Assembly (NCBI RefSeq): GCF_900114035.1
Contig: NZ_FORP01000016.1
Coordinates: 89,717-153,716 of the forward strand
Length of the DNA stretch: 64,000 bases
Source: Amycolatopsis sacchari
GTDB lineage: Bacteria > Actinomycetota > Actinomycetes > Mycobacteriales > Pseudonocardiaceae
Direction: 5' to 3'
The position numbers were made by a program, and so were the translations under genes. Shown one piece after another: positions 50,173 to 58,160 of this stretch. Positions within the stretch are counted from its first letter, which is position 1, and each line of letters opens with the position of its first letter. The notes beneath the pieces were generated by a model. The model did no database searches and was not told where the DNA came from. It was given only the letters and a program-made list of their open reading frames with translations.

Positions 50173-52196
50173 CCACGGTCCTGACGCTGGGTTTCGTACT
50201 GGCCTGCGCTTGGGGGTGGCACGCGGTCAAGGGATTCGTCCGGAGGGGCGGCTTCCGCGGCAAAAGACCCGGCCGCTGGGCGACGGTCACGATGGTCGCC
50301 CTGCTGCTCGGCCTCCAGGCGGTGGCCACCGCCCCGGCCGCCTCGGCCGCGGCCTGCGGGGAGGCGCCGACGCCGGAGCGGCCGGGTGCGGGCATGGTCG
50401 GCGCCATCGATCCGCCCGCCACGCACGGGGAAAACGGCAGCGCGTACCTGGACTACAGCTACGCCGGGATGGTCTGGTACGTCTACCAGACCGACTGCGG
50501 TCCGCTGTCCGGCATTACCAGCCCGAACTCGACCATCGACACGTGGGCGGGCAACGAGCTGTTCAACATCGGCAAGAACCTCGTCGGCGCCACGAACTCG
50601 CTGCACTACACAGTGATGGAGGGCGGCCTCCTCAACCCGATCTACAACGCGGTGAAGAGCGGGGCCGAGAAGGTCTACAACAACATCTACGCGCAGCTGT
50701 TCGGCATCGCCGCGTTGCTGCTGGCGATCCTGATGTTCCGCAACATCTGGCGCGGGGACCTGGCGGCGGTCAGCAAACGCGCGTTGTACGGGCTCGGGGC
50801 GGTGTGGCTGGCCGCGTCCTCGCTCGCGATGCTGCGGTACTTCGACCCCATCGACAAGGCGATCGTCCAGACCACCACGAACATCCAGGCTGGGTTCGTC
50901 GACGACTCGGGTGATCGCGTGGTCCGCGAGATCCTGCCCACCGAACTGCACACGCAGGTGGTCTACAACAACTGGCTCCGCGGTGAGTTCGGCGCGCCGG
51001 ACGCGACGCAGGCGAGGCAGTTCGGCAGGCCGCTGCTGGACGCGCAGGCCTTCACGTGGGACCAGATCCGCAACGGCGACGACGCCAACCAAGCGGTGGT
51101 GGACGCGAAAAAGGCTTCGTACAAGAACATCTCCACCCAGCTGGGCACGGCGACGCCGTATTTCACGGGTGAAGGCGGCAGCCGCACCGGCGCAGGCTTC
51201 CTCGCCCTGCTCCAGAGCCTCGTCTACGCCCTGTTCCAGCTGCTCGCCAAGGCGTCCGTCCTGCTGGCGCAGGTGCTCATCCGGCTCTTCGCCCTCACCG
51301 CGCCGCTCATCGGGCTCGTCGCGCTCGTGCACCACGACATCCTGCGCCGCGTGGCGAAGGTGCTCGGCGGGGTCGGCTTCAACCTGATCGTCCTCGCGGT
51401 GCTCGCGGGCGTGCACGCGTTGTTGCTGCAGGCCATCTTCGCCGCGGGCAGCTCGCTGTCGATGCTCACGCAGATGGTCATGGCGGGTCTGGTCACGGTG
51501 CTGCTGTTCCTCGTGGGACGACCGGTGCGGCGGCTGTGGCAGATGGTCGAGATGTCCGTCGGCATGGTGGGTTCCGGCATCCCGGCCCCGAGCGGCCTGT
51601 TCTCCCGCTTCCGCAAGAAGCAGGGCCCCACCCCGCAGGACGAGTTCTGGCAGAACGTCCGCGACTCCGACGACAGCGACCTCGAAACCCGCGGCCCCAT
51701 CGGCGCGACGGCCGGCGGCGGGCGGTTCCGCCCGGAGGCCACGATCTTCGCCAACTCCGAGCGCCTCGACGGCTCCATGGCCCACCGCCCGGCGGCCGCG
51801 TGGTCCGGTGCGCTGCCGGGCAACGCCCGTCGCCCCGCCTTGCCCGCCGGTGGCGGGCCCGGGGTGCGCCCGGGTTACGCCCCGGCAGGCGGCAGCTCGG
51901 ACGACTACGTGTACTCCGCCCCGCCCGGCACCACCCGCCGCGCGGACGCCGGCTGGGCCCCGCCGCGACAGCCGAGCCGCCGTGTCGACACCTCTCCCGT
52001 CTTCGACCGCGACATCGACCAGGCCGACGCCGTGGTCGTGCCCTCGCGGTTGCGCCCCGCGCACCAGGCGCCCCGCGTCGCCACGGCCCGGCCGCGACGG
52101 GTGGAGCCGGAGCTCGTCGGCGGCAGGCCCGTGCACGTGCTGTACCGGCCTTCGCGGGGCCTCGAGGTCCGTGACACCGACCAGGCCGTGCGGTGA
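50169..52196 (+). CDS. polytopic membrane protein, VirB6/TrbL-like channel candidate
   Basis: 675 residues. An N-terminal helix is followed by a signal-peptide-like stretch ending PAASAAACGE. An outside domain has two or more cysteines, then there are helices at about 180-195 and 205-220. A second outside domain and a cluster of four to five helices (about 355-460, LVYALFQLLAKASVLLAQ, LTAPLIGLVALVHHD, LIVLAVLAGVHALLLQ) follow. The cytoplasmic tail is long, proline/arginine-rich and disordered. That layout matches VirB6/TrbL/TcpH-type channel proteins. ATG overlaps the mini-ORF stop. Confidence 0.72.
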   Translation: MTTVLTLGFVLACAWGWHAVKGFVRRGGFRGKRPGRWATVTMVALLLGLQAVATAPAASAAACGEAPTPERPGAGMVGAIDPPATHGENGSAYLDYSYAGMVWYVYQTDCGPLSGITSPNSTIDTWAGNELFNIGKNLVGATNSLHYTVMEGGLLNPIYNAVKSGAEKVYNNIYAQLFGIAALLLAILMFRNIWRGDLAAVSKRALYGLGAVWLAASSLAMLRYFDPIDKAIVQTTTNIQAGFVDDSGDRVVREILPTELHTQVVYNNWLRGEFGAPDATQARQFGRPLLDAQAFTWDQIRNGDDANQAVVDAKKASYKNISTQLGTATPYFTGEGGSRTGAGFLALLQSLVYALFQLLAKASVLLAQVLIRLFALTAPLIGLVALVHHDILRRVAKVLGGVGFNLIVLAVLAGVHALLLQAIFAAGSSLSMLTQMVMAGLVTVLLFLVGRPVRRLWQMVEMSVGMVGSGIPAPSGLFSRFRKKQGPTPQDEFWQNVRDSDDSDLETRGPIGATAGGGRFRPEATIFANSERLDGSMAHRPAAAWSGALPGNARRPALPAGGGPGVRPGYAPAGGSSDDYVYSAPPGTTRRADAGWAPPRQPSRRVDTSPVFDRDIDQADAVVVPSRLRPAHQAPRVATARPRRVEPELVGGRPVHVLYRPSRGLEVRDTDQAVR

Positions 52197-52204
52197 GGTG
52201 ACCG

Positions 52205-52804
52205 ATGCCGATCAGGACGAACCGTGGCCGCGCGGCCGTGTACCGGCGCCTGTGGGGTTTTCCGCTCCGCTCGCCCCGGCACCTCGCCGGGACCGCGATC
52301 GCCGTCGCGGTCCTGCTCGTCGGGCTCGGGATCGCCATCCCGCAGCTGCTCGGGCCGCGCCAGAGCGACCAGGTCACCCCGGCCCGCATCAAGGACCCGT
52401 CGTCGTCCTCCGCCGCCGCGGTGCCGCCCGGCACGTCGTCCACCACGCTGCCGACCCGCCTCACGGCGCCGCTCGTGCAGCCGACGTCCGCGGCACCGGC
52501 CCCGGAGGCGCTCGACGTCGCGAAGCGGTGGGCGCAGGCGTGGGTCAACCACCCGGACGGCATCACGAACGCCCAGTGGCTCGACGGCCTGCGCCCGTAC
52601 ACCACCGAGGAGTACCTGGCGCAGATGTCCACTGTGGACCCGCGGAACATCCCGGCGAAGCAGGTCACCGGTGAGCCGAGGGCGACCGAGTCCTACACCA
52701 GTTCGGTGCTGGTCATCGTGCCCACCGACGGCCCCCAGCTGAGCATCACCGTCGCGCGGACCCCGGGCGGCTGGCTCGTCGCCGGCTACGACCAGGCGAG
52801 CTGA
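52205..52804 (+). CDS. VirB8/TcpC-like bitopic protein of the secretion-like cluster
   Basis: 199 residues. A basic head (RTNRGRAAVYRRLWG) and one helix (about residues 30-48, AIAVAVLLVGLGIAIPQ) are followed by a Ser/Pro-rich linker (about 60-95) and a small outside domain (about 100-199). That domain opens EALDVAKRWAQAWVNHPDG and ends VARTPGGWLVAGYDQ, the helix-then-sheet pattern of NTF2-like VirB8/TcpC domains. It should bridge the inner complex and the cell wall. ATG at 52205; its stop is 1 bp from the hydrolase gene. Confidence 0.7.
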   Translation: MPIRTNRGRAAVYRRLWGFPLRSPRHLAGTAIAVAVLLVGLGIAIPQLLGPRQSDQVTPARIKDPSSSSAAAVPPGTSSTTLPTRLTAPLVQPTSAAPAPEALDVAKRWAQAWVNHPDGITNAQWLDGLRPYTTEEYLAQMSTVDPRNIPAKQVTGEPRATESYTSSVLVIVPTDGPQLSITVARTPGGWLVAGYDQAS

Positions 52805-52805
52805 C

Positions 52806-53801
52806 ATGCGGATCGGGCTGCTCGTCGGGGTGGTGGTCGCCGCGCTGTTCGCGGCGGTGTTCACCACGGGTGTCGTCGCCAAGGTGGTCACCGACCAGCA
52901 GGCGGCGCAGGCGCAGGTGCGGAACCTCAGCTGCGACGCCGCTATCGGCCCGACGGACGCCGGTGACGTGCAGACCGCGCAGGGGCAGGTGGACCGGCTC
53001 ACCCCCGAGCAGCGCGGGATCATCGGGCAGATCATCGCGATCGGCAAGCAGCGCGGGCTCTCGCCGCGGGCGTGGCAGATCGCGATCCAGGCGGGCATGA
53101 CCGAGTCCGGCATGCGCAACCTCAGCTTCGGTGACCGGGACTCGCTGGGCATCTTCCAGATGCGGCCGTCGATGGGCTGGGGCACCGAGGCGCAGCTGCA
53201 GGACATCCCCTACCAGATCAACAAGTTCTACGACGTGCTGCTCGCCGTGCCCAACTGGGACGGGCAGCGGCCGGGCGACTCGGCGCAGGACGTGGAGCGG
53301 TCGGCCTTCCCCGACCGCTACCACCGCTGGGAGCCGATGGCGGCGCGCCTGGTGCAGGACCAGGGCCAGGTGGCCGACATGAGCGGCTGCGGGCAGAGCG
53401 TGGGCCTGGCGCTGCCGGCGAACAGGGCGGCGGCCGCGGCGATCGCGTTCGCGCTGGGGGAGCAGGGGAAGCCGTACGTGTGGGGTGCGACGGGGCCGAA
53501 CTCGTACGACTGCTCCGGGCTGATGCTGCGCGCGTACGAGGCCGCGGGCATCACGCTGGACCGGGTGTCGCGCGACCAGTACCACGACGGCGCCATGCTG
53601 CCCGTGCGGGACGCCCAGCCCGGTGACCTGCTGTTCTGGGCCTACGACCCGGCGAACCCGAACACGATTCACCATGTGGCGATGTACCTGGGCGGTGGGA
53701 AGATAGTGGAGGCCCAGCAGACCGGCGTGCCGGTGCACGTCCGCTCGGTGTCGTTCGACGAGGACGAGCTCGTGCCGCAGGCCGTGCGGCCGGGTGTGTG
53801 A
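52806..53801 (+). CDS. two-domain cell-wall hydrolase (lysozyme-like plus NlpC/P60)
   Basis: 331 residues. One N-terminal helix ([18 protein letters not shown]) anchors or exports it. A lytic transglycosylase/lysozyme-like domain (about 75-195) has [17 protein letters not shown] and [17 protein letters not shown]-terminal NlpC/P60 endopeptidase (about 210-331) has [19 protein letters not shown] (catalytic Cys) and [10 protein letters not shown] (catalytic His). Such bifunctional enzymes (TcpG/CwlT type) open peptidoglycan for Gram-positive type IV systems. Confidence 0.88.
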   Translation: MRIGLLVGVVVAALFAAVFTTGVVAKVVTDQQAAQAQVRNLSCDAAIGPTDAGDVQTAQGQVDRLTPEQRGIIGQIIAIGKQRGLSPRAWQIAIQAGMTESGMRNLSFGDRDSLGIFQMRPSMGWGTEAQLQDIPYQINKFYDVLLAVPNWDGQRPGDSAQDVERSAFPDRYHRWEPMAARLVQDQGQVADMSGCGQSVGLALPANRAAAAAIAFALGEQGKPYVWGATGPNSYDCSGLMLRAYEAAGITLDRVSRDQYHDGAMLPVRDAQPGDLLFWAYDPANPNTIHHVAMYLGGGKIVEAQQTGVPVHVRSVSFDEDELVPQAVRPGV

Positions 53802-53817
53802 CGCAACGGAGAGGCTC

Positions 53818-54624
53818 GTGGCTAAGAAATTCGGGAAGCGGTCCAAGGCCGGGAAGGACCCGGCCGAGCTGTTCGGCGCGCCTGTCCCGCCGCCGCGTTC
53901 GGCCGTGCGCCCCGCGTCGAGCACCCCGCTGGCCGATTACCTGGCGCCGGGCTGGCCCGGGGTGGACGACAACTACGTCGTGCTGCCGCGGTCGCTCGCC
54001 GAGGGCATGTCGTTGCCGTGGCAGCAGCAGATGTCGGCGTTGCTGGCGCAGTTCCACCAGGCGCACGGGAACCTGTCGTGGCCGGTGTACCGCGTGGTGC
54101 CGTCGCGGTACGAGAACCTGGTCGACCTCGACGAGGAGCAGCTCGCCGAGGCGGGCTACCTCGTGGAGATCGACGCCGACGGCGACATGGTGTACCGCGA
54201 GCGCAGCGGCCGGAAGGTGGAGGACCCGGAGAACACGCGCGTGCTGGTGTCGGTGCTCGACCCGATCCCGCCCCGCGGCCGCAAGCCCGCCGAGCCCGCC
54301 GCCCCGGCGCCCGAACGCCCCCGCGCGGTCCCCATGAACATCCCGCCGGCCCCGGTCTGGCGCACGACGCCGACCGCGTCGACGCAGCCGGTGCCGCCGC
54401 TGCCCGAGCCCGCCGTGCGGCAGCCACCACCGCCGGAGGCGCCTCCCAGCGAGGAATCGGACCCGCAGCCGGAGGAGCAGGCTCCCGCCCCGGACGAAAC
54501 CGACACCCCGCCCCGCGGCATCCCGGTGAGCGAGCGCGGCTGGTTCGACGAGTACGCCGACGAGCCGGCCCAGTTCGGCCCGACCGGGCAGCCCACCGAG
54601 CTGCCGTACCGCTACCGCCCCTGA
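53818..54624 (+). CDS. cluster-associated protein with proline-rich acidic tail, unknown function
   Basis: 268 residues with no membrane helix. A basic head ([12 protein letters not shown]) precedes a folded region (about 40-150) with [20 protein letters not shown] and [20 protein letters not shown], then a long Pro/Glu-rich disordered tail (about 155-245). I recognise no family. It probably is a soluble adaptor of the secretion-like complex, because it follows the hydrolase gene at 16 bp and shares its strand. GTG at 53818 has GGAGAGG upstream. Confidence 0.65.
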   Translation: MAKKFGKRSKAGKDPAELFGAPVPPPRSAVRPASSTPLADYLAPGWPGVDDNYVVLPRSLAEGMSLPWQQQMSALLAQFHQAHGNLSWPVYRVVPSRYENLVDLDEEQLAEAGYLVEIDADGDMVYRERSGRKVEDPENTRVLVSVLDPIPPRGRKPAEPAAPAPERPRAVPMNIPPAPVWRTTPTASTQPVPPLPEPAVRQPPPPEAPPSEESDPQPEEQAPAPDETDTPPRGIPVSERGWFDEYADEPAQFGPTGQPTELPYRYRP

Positions 54625-54668
54625 CCGACGGCATGACAGCGGGCGGCCGACCTGCGAAGCTCGAAGCC

Positions 54669-54857
54669 ATGAAGGACGCGAACCCCGACCAGGGTTGGTA
54701 CTACAACACCAGGACCGGCGAGGTGGAGCACCTCGAACGCTCCCGCTCGATCGACCTCCTCGGCCCTTACCCGGACGAGGCGACGGCCCGCCGCGCGCTG
54801 GAGATCGCCAGGGAGCGGACCAAGCAGGCGGACAAGCAGGACGCCGACTGGGACTGA
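54669..54857 (+). CDS. short SPOR-like small protein
   Basis: 62 residues: QGWYYNTRTGEVEHLERS, then DLLGPYPDEATARRALEIAR, a pattern common in small actinobacterial proteins with a WYYNxxTGEVE start and a GPY-x-D/T repeat like a SPOR domain. Highly charged C-terminus (KQADKQDADWD). An ATG at 54634 would add 12 residues but the usual start is at 54669. Last gene before a strong terminator; its role in the cluster is unknown. Confidence 0.75.
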   Translation: MKDANPDQGWYYNTRTGEVEHLERSRSIDLLGPYPDEATARRALEIARERTKQADKQDADWD

Positions 54858-54861
54858 ACGA

Positions 54862-54892
54862 CCGGTGCCCCGGCCGCGGGCCGGGGCACCGG
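54862..54892. terminator. strong bidirectional hairpin terminator
   Basis: CCGGTGCCCCGGCC (54862-54875) and GGCCGGGGCACCGG (54879-54892) are perfect 14-bp arms with a GCG loop. It sits between the plus-strand secretion-like cluster and the convergent ATPase pair, so it can serve both. Confidence 0.88.
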
Positions 54893-54899
54893 ATCGCGC

Positions 54900-55286
54900 T
54901 CAGCAGTCCCGCAGCTCCGGGCTCTGGTTGCGCAGCTGCCCGGCGGGCGAGATGAACTCCCGGTAGCCCTCGCCGTCCACGGCGGACGGCCGGAAGGCGG
55001 CGACGCGGTGGCAGTTCTGGAACGCCAGCTTCATGCCGAAGTGGCGCTCCAGGCCGCCCCGGATCGCGTCCGACGCCAGCGCGCGGAGCAGCTGACCGCG
55101 TTCCGCCTCGCTCGGCGGCGGGGTGGCGTGGTCGGCGAAGTCGGCGTGCTCGAGCCCGGCCGCCACCTCGCTGATGATCTGCCACGCGTAGGGCAGCGAG
55201 TCGCGCACGCAGGCGACGAACTCGGCATCGGTCACTTCACCTGACTCGGCGCGCTCCAGCAACGCGGCGGGTACGTCCAGTGACAA
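54900..55286 (-). CDS. conserved hypothetical partner of the MinD/CooC-like ATPase
   Basis: 128 residues, no helix or signal. ALLERAESGEVTDAEFVACV, RDSLPYAWQIISEVAAGLE, PPPSEAERGQLLRALASDAI and a C-terminal LRNQSPELRDC. I recall similar proteins in other actinomycetes but no function. The start is TTG at 55286 with AAGGAG upstream, 13 bp after the ATPase gene, so the two form an operon. Confidence 0.72.
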   Translation of the reverse strand: MSLDVPAALLERAESGEVTDAEFVACVRDSLPYAWQIISEVAAGLEHADFADHATPPPSEAERGQLLRALASDAIRGGLERHFGMKLAFQNCHRVAAFRPSAVDGEGYREFISPAGQLRNQSPELRDC

Positions 55287-55299
55287 CGGTTTCTCCTTC

Positions 55300-56268
55300 T
55301 CACTCGGTTACCGAAGACCCGGCCATCGGGCCGGGGACGAACTCGGGGTCGACCTGCTCGGCCAGGTCCCGGCCGGCCCGGTCGTTGCCCCAGGAACGGG
55401 CGTTGCGCAGGTGGAACTCGACCGCCTGCCGGTGGTAGCGCGCCCAGTCGCGCTCGACGGAATCCACAGTGGACAGCAGCGCGCCCAGCGCCGCCAGGTT
55501 CTCCGGCTCCAGCGCGCCGATCGGCCGCGCCCTGCCGCGTTCCGCGGCCCGCACGTGCCCCGACGCCCGCAGCCAGCACAGCAGGTCGTCGCCGAGCTCC
55601 GTGCGCAGGAAGGCCACGTCCTCGTCGTCGGTGACCTTGTTGCCGACGACGGCCAGGCGCACGCCGAAGTCGCGGGCGTAGTCGGCGTACTGCCGGTACA
55701 CGCCGACGCTGCGCAGCGTCGGCTCGCACACCAGGAACGTCACGTCGAAGCGCGTGAACAGCCCCGAGGCGAAGGCGTCGGCGCCCGCGGTCATGTCCAT
55801 CACGACGTACTCGTCGCGGTCATCCACCAGGTGGTTCAGCAGGAGCTCGGCCGCGCCGACCTTGGAGTGGTAGCAGGCGACGCCGAGGTCGTCCTCCTCG
55901 AAGCGGCCCGTGACGCCGAGCCGCACGCCGCCGACCTGCCGGAAGCACGCGTCGGTGATCGGGTTGTCCTCGAACGGGCGGAGCAGCCGCGAGCCGCGTC
56001 CCGGCGGGGTCGTCTTGATCATGGCGTCGGCGCTGGGGATGCGCGGGTTGTCGCCCCGCAGGTAGTCCTTGATGAGCGGCAGGTGCTCCCCGAGCGTCGG
56101 CAGCGCGGCGGCCTCCTCCTCGCTCGCCCCCAGCGCGACGGCCAGGTGCTGGTTGATGTCCGCGTCGATGGCGAGCACGGGTTTTCCGGCGGCGGCGAGG
56201 TAGGCGGCGAACAGGGACGCGCACGTGGTCTTCCCGCTGCCTCCCTTGCCCACGAAGGCGACCTTCAC
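55300..56268 (-). CDS. MinD/ParA/CooC-like deviant Walker ATPase
   Basis: 322 residues. The deviant P-loop KGGSGKTTCAS (residues about 8-18) with the signature lysine, LAIDADINQHLA (switch region) and VVMDMTAGADAF (Walker B) place it in the SIMIBI/CooC-MinD group. GVACYHSKVGAAELLLNHLV and GVYRQYADYARDFGVRLAV are strongly family-like. Such ATPases move partners or insert metals; no centromere-like repeats or ParB are adjacent. GTG at 56268 has GGAGAG upstream. A near-palindrome overlaps its promoter. Confidence 0.85.
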   Translation of the reverse strand: MKVAFVGKGGSGKTTCASLFAAYLAAAGKPVLAIDADINQHLAVALGASEEEAAALPTLGEHLPLIKDYLRGDNPRIPSADAMIKTTPPGRGSRLLRPFEDNPITDACFRQVGGVRLGVTGRFEEDDLGVACYHSKVGAAELLLNHLVDDRDEYVVMDMTAGADAFASGLFTRFDVTFLVCEPTLRSVGVYRQYADYARDFGVRLAVVGNKVTDDEDVAFLRTELGDDLLCWLRASGHVRAAERGRARPIGALEPENLAALGALLSTVDSVERDWARYHRQAVEFHLRNARSWGNDRAGRDLAEQVDPEFVPGPMAGSSVTE

Positions 56269-56285
56269 GACGATCTCTCCATCCC

Positions 56286-56305
56286 GAAAACGATATCGAT
56301 TTTCA
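56286..56305 (-). promoter_or_regulatory. Fur/Zur-like near-palindrome at the ATPase promoter
   Basis: On the minus strand, TGAAAATCGATATCGTTTTC (56286-56305) has a CGATATCG centre with AAAA and TTTT flanks offset by one base. It resembles actinobacterial Zur boxes (TGAAAATnATTTTCA-like). It overlaps a possible -10 (TATCGT). A metal-responsive role is only a guess. Confidence 0.4.
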
Positions 56306-56387
56306 GTACCAGATGGGCGAAGATACACCCGGGTGGCCCAGTCCCGAACGGGGGATCAAGACCGGCGATCCGGGTTAGGGTGGGAAC

Positions 56388-57791
56388 GTGCCTCGCTCGG
56401 CGGCCGGCTCACCCACGGCGGACGGGGGCTTCGGTCACCTGCGCGCCGAGTTCGAGCTGCCGGAGTCCTTCCCCGCCGACGTGCTGGCGGAGGCCGAAGC
56501 GGTGACGGCGAGCGACGCCGGCCGCGAGGACGCCACGGCGCTGCCGTTCGTGACCATCGACCCGCCCGGCGCCAAGGACCTCGACCAGGCGATGGTGCTC
56601 ACCCGCCGTGGCGACGGGTTCCGGGTGGACTACGCCATCGCCGACCTGGGTGCCTTCGTGGTCCCGGGCGGCCCCGTCGACCGGGAGGCCCGCCGCCGCG
56701 GCCAGACGATCTACCTCCCGGACGGCGCGGTGCCGCTGCACCCGCCGGTGCTGTCCGAAGGGGCGGCGAGCCTGCTGCCCGGCGCGGTCCGGCCCGCCGT
56801 GCTGTGGACGATCGACCTCGACTCCCGCGGCGAGCCGACGGCCACGCGGGTGCGGCGGGCGCTGGTGCGCTCGGTCGAGCAGTTCGACTACGACACGGTC
56901 CAGGCGGCGCTGGAGGCCGGCCGCGCGCACCCCTCGGTCGAGGCGCTGCCCGCGCTGGGCAGGCTGCGGCGGCAGCTCGCGGTGGCGCGGGGCGCGGTGG
57001 AACTCCAGCTGCCCGAGCAGATCGTGAACGGCGACGTCGGCGCGTGGCGGCTCGGCAAGCGCCCCCGCAACGACGTGGACGCGTGGAACGCGGAGATCTC
57101 GCTGCTGACCGGGATGGCGGCGGCGTCGATCATGATCGAGGCCGGGATCGGGGTGCTGCGCACGCTGCCCGATCCGGACCAGGGTTCGATCGACTGGCTG
57201 CGGCGCTCCGCCCACGCGCTCGGCATCGACTGGCCCGCCGAAACCGGGGTGGCCGAGATGCTGGCCGGCCTGGACCCGACGCGGCCGGAGTCGATGGCGC
57301 TCTACGCGTGCACGACGCGGCTGCTGCGCGGAGCGGGGTACACGGCGTTCGACGGCGAGCTGCCGCCCTCGACGGCACACGCGGGCATCGGCGCGCCGTA
57401 CACGCACGTCACGGCGCCGATCAGGCGGCTCGTCGACCGGTTCACCGCCGAGGTCTGCCTCGCCGTGACGGCGGGGCGGCCGGTGCCGGAGTGGACGCGC
57501 GCCGCGCTGCCCCTGGTGCCGTCGTTGATGGGCACCTCGGACGGGCTCGCCGCGCGGGTCGAGCGGGCGTGCATCGACCAGGTCGAGGCTTGGCTGCTGG
57601 CGGAGCGGATCGGCGGTACGTTCGAGGCGGTCGTGCTGCGTGCGGACGACGCCCGCGCGGAGATCCTCGTCGAGGACCCGCCGGTGACCGGCAAGTGCGC
57701 GGGCGCGAACCTGCCCGAGGGGGAGCGGATCACGGTCCGGCTCACCGGGGTGGACGTCGGCAGGCGCAAGGTGTCTTTCGAACGGGCGTGA
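56388..57791 (+). CDS. RNB-domain exoribonuclease (short actinobacterial RNase II/R type)
   Basis: 467 residues, essentially the RNB domain with a small C-terminal S1-like part (VVLRADDARAEILVEDPP). The active-site motif FVTIDPPGAKDLDQAM keeps Asp58, Asp64 and Asp66, but the fourth metal-site Asp is Gln67. Later motifs AHAGIGAPYTHVTAPIRR and RLVDRFTAEV are normal. It should degrade RNA 3' to 5'. It lacks the cold-shock domains of full RNase R. GTG at 56388 is 6 nt after TAGGGT, so likely leaderless. Confidence 0.88.
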   Translation: MPRSAAGSPTADGGFGHLRAEFELPESFPADVLAEAEAVTASDAGREDATALPFVTIDPPGAKDLDQAMVLTRRGDGFRVDYAIADLGAFVVPGGPVDREARRRGQTIYLPDGAVPLHPPVLSEGAASLLPGAVRPAVLWTIDLDSRGEPTATRVRRALVRSVEQFDYDTVQAALEAGRAHPSVEALPALGRLRRQLAVARGAVELQLPEQIVNGDVGAWRLGKRPRNDVDAWNAEISLLTGMAAASIMIEAGIGVLRTLPDPDQGSIDWLRRSAHALGIDWPAETGVAEMLAGLDPTRPESMALYACTTRLLRGAGYTAFDGELPPSTAHAGIGAPYTHVTAPIRRLVDRFTAEVCLAVTAGRPVPEWTRAALPLVPSLMGTSDGLAARVERACIDQVEAWLLAERIGGTFEAVVLRADDARAEILVEDPPVTGKCAGANLPEGERITVRLTGVDVGRRKVSFERA

Positions 57792-57794
57792 GCG

Positions 57795-58160
57795 ATGGAG
57801 AAGTGGACGGACGCGGAGCGGAAGCTGGCCGAGCGGGTGCAGGCAGGGGAGGCCGTGGTGGTCAACGTGCGCAAGTCCGGCCCGCACAAGCACCTCGTGC
57901 CCTGGCTGGTCGAGCAGGGGCTGCTCACGTACATCGGGCACGCCGGGCCGCGGCACTCATGGCCGGAGTCGGACTTCGCGAACCCGTTCGTGCGTGAGGC
58001 GAAGAAGGACCGGAAGGCGATGGTGCGGCACTACCGCGAGTACCTCGACGGCCGCGAGGACCTGCTCGCGCGGCTCGGGGAGCTGAAGGGCCGGGCGCTG
58101 GGCTGCTGGTGCGCGCCGCAGCCGTGCCACGGGGATGTGCTGGTGGAACGGCTGCGATGA
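57795..58160 (+). CDS. DUF4326 domain protein
   Basis: 121 residues. VVVNVRKSGPHKHLVPWLVE, YIGHAGPRHSWPESDFANPF and the C-terminal GCWCAPQPCHGDVL (three cysteines and a histidine) are the DUF4326 signature, seen in phage and bacterial proteins of unknown activity that probably bind a metal or nucleotide. It lies 3 bp after the ribonuclease gene and overlaps the next by ATGA. Confidence 0.85.
   Translation: MEKWTDAERKLAERVQAGEAVVVNVRKSGPHKHLVPWLVEQGLLTYIGHAGPRHSWPESDFANPFVREAKKDRKAMVRHYREYLDGREDLLARLGELKGRALGCWCAPQPCHGDVLVERLR

Noticed and set aside
46772..50422. 1216-residue minus-strand frame opposite the VirB4-like ATPase
   Set aside because: Composition is Arg/His/Pro-rich, no domain is visible, and the plus strand has clear ATPase motifs.
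46516..54857. Integrative conjugative element
   Set aside because: No integrase, excisionase, relaxase, coupling ATPase, tRNA or direct-repeat att sites were found in or beside the cluster.
55300..56268. Plasmid-type ParA partition system
   Set aside because: The ATPase is CooC/MinD-like, there is no ParB, and no iterated centromere-like sites are nearby.
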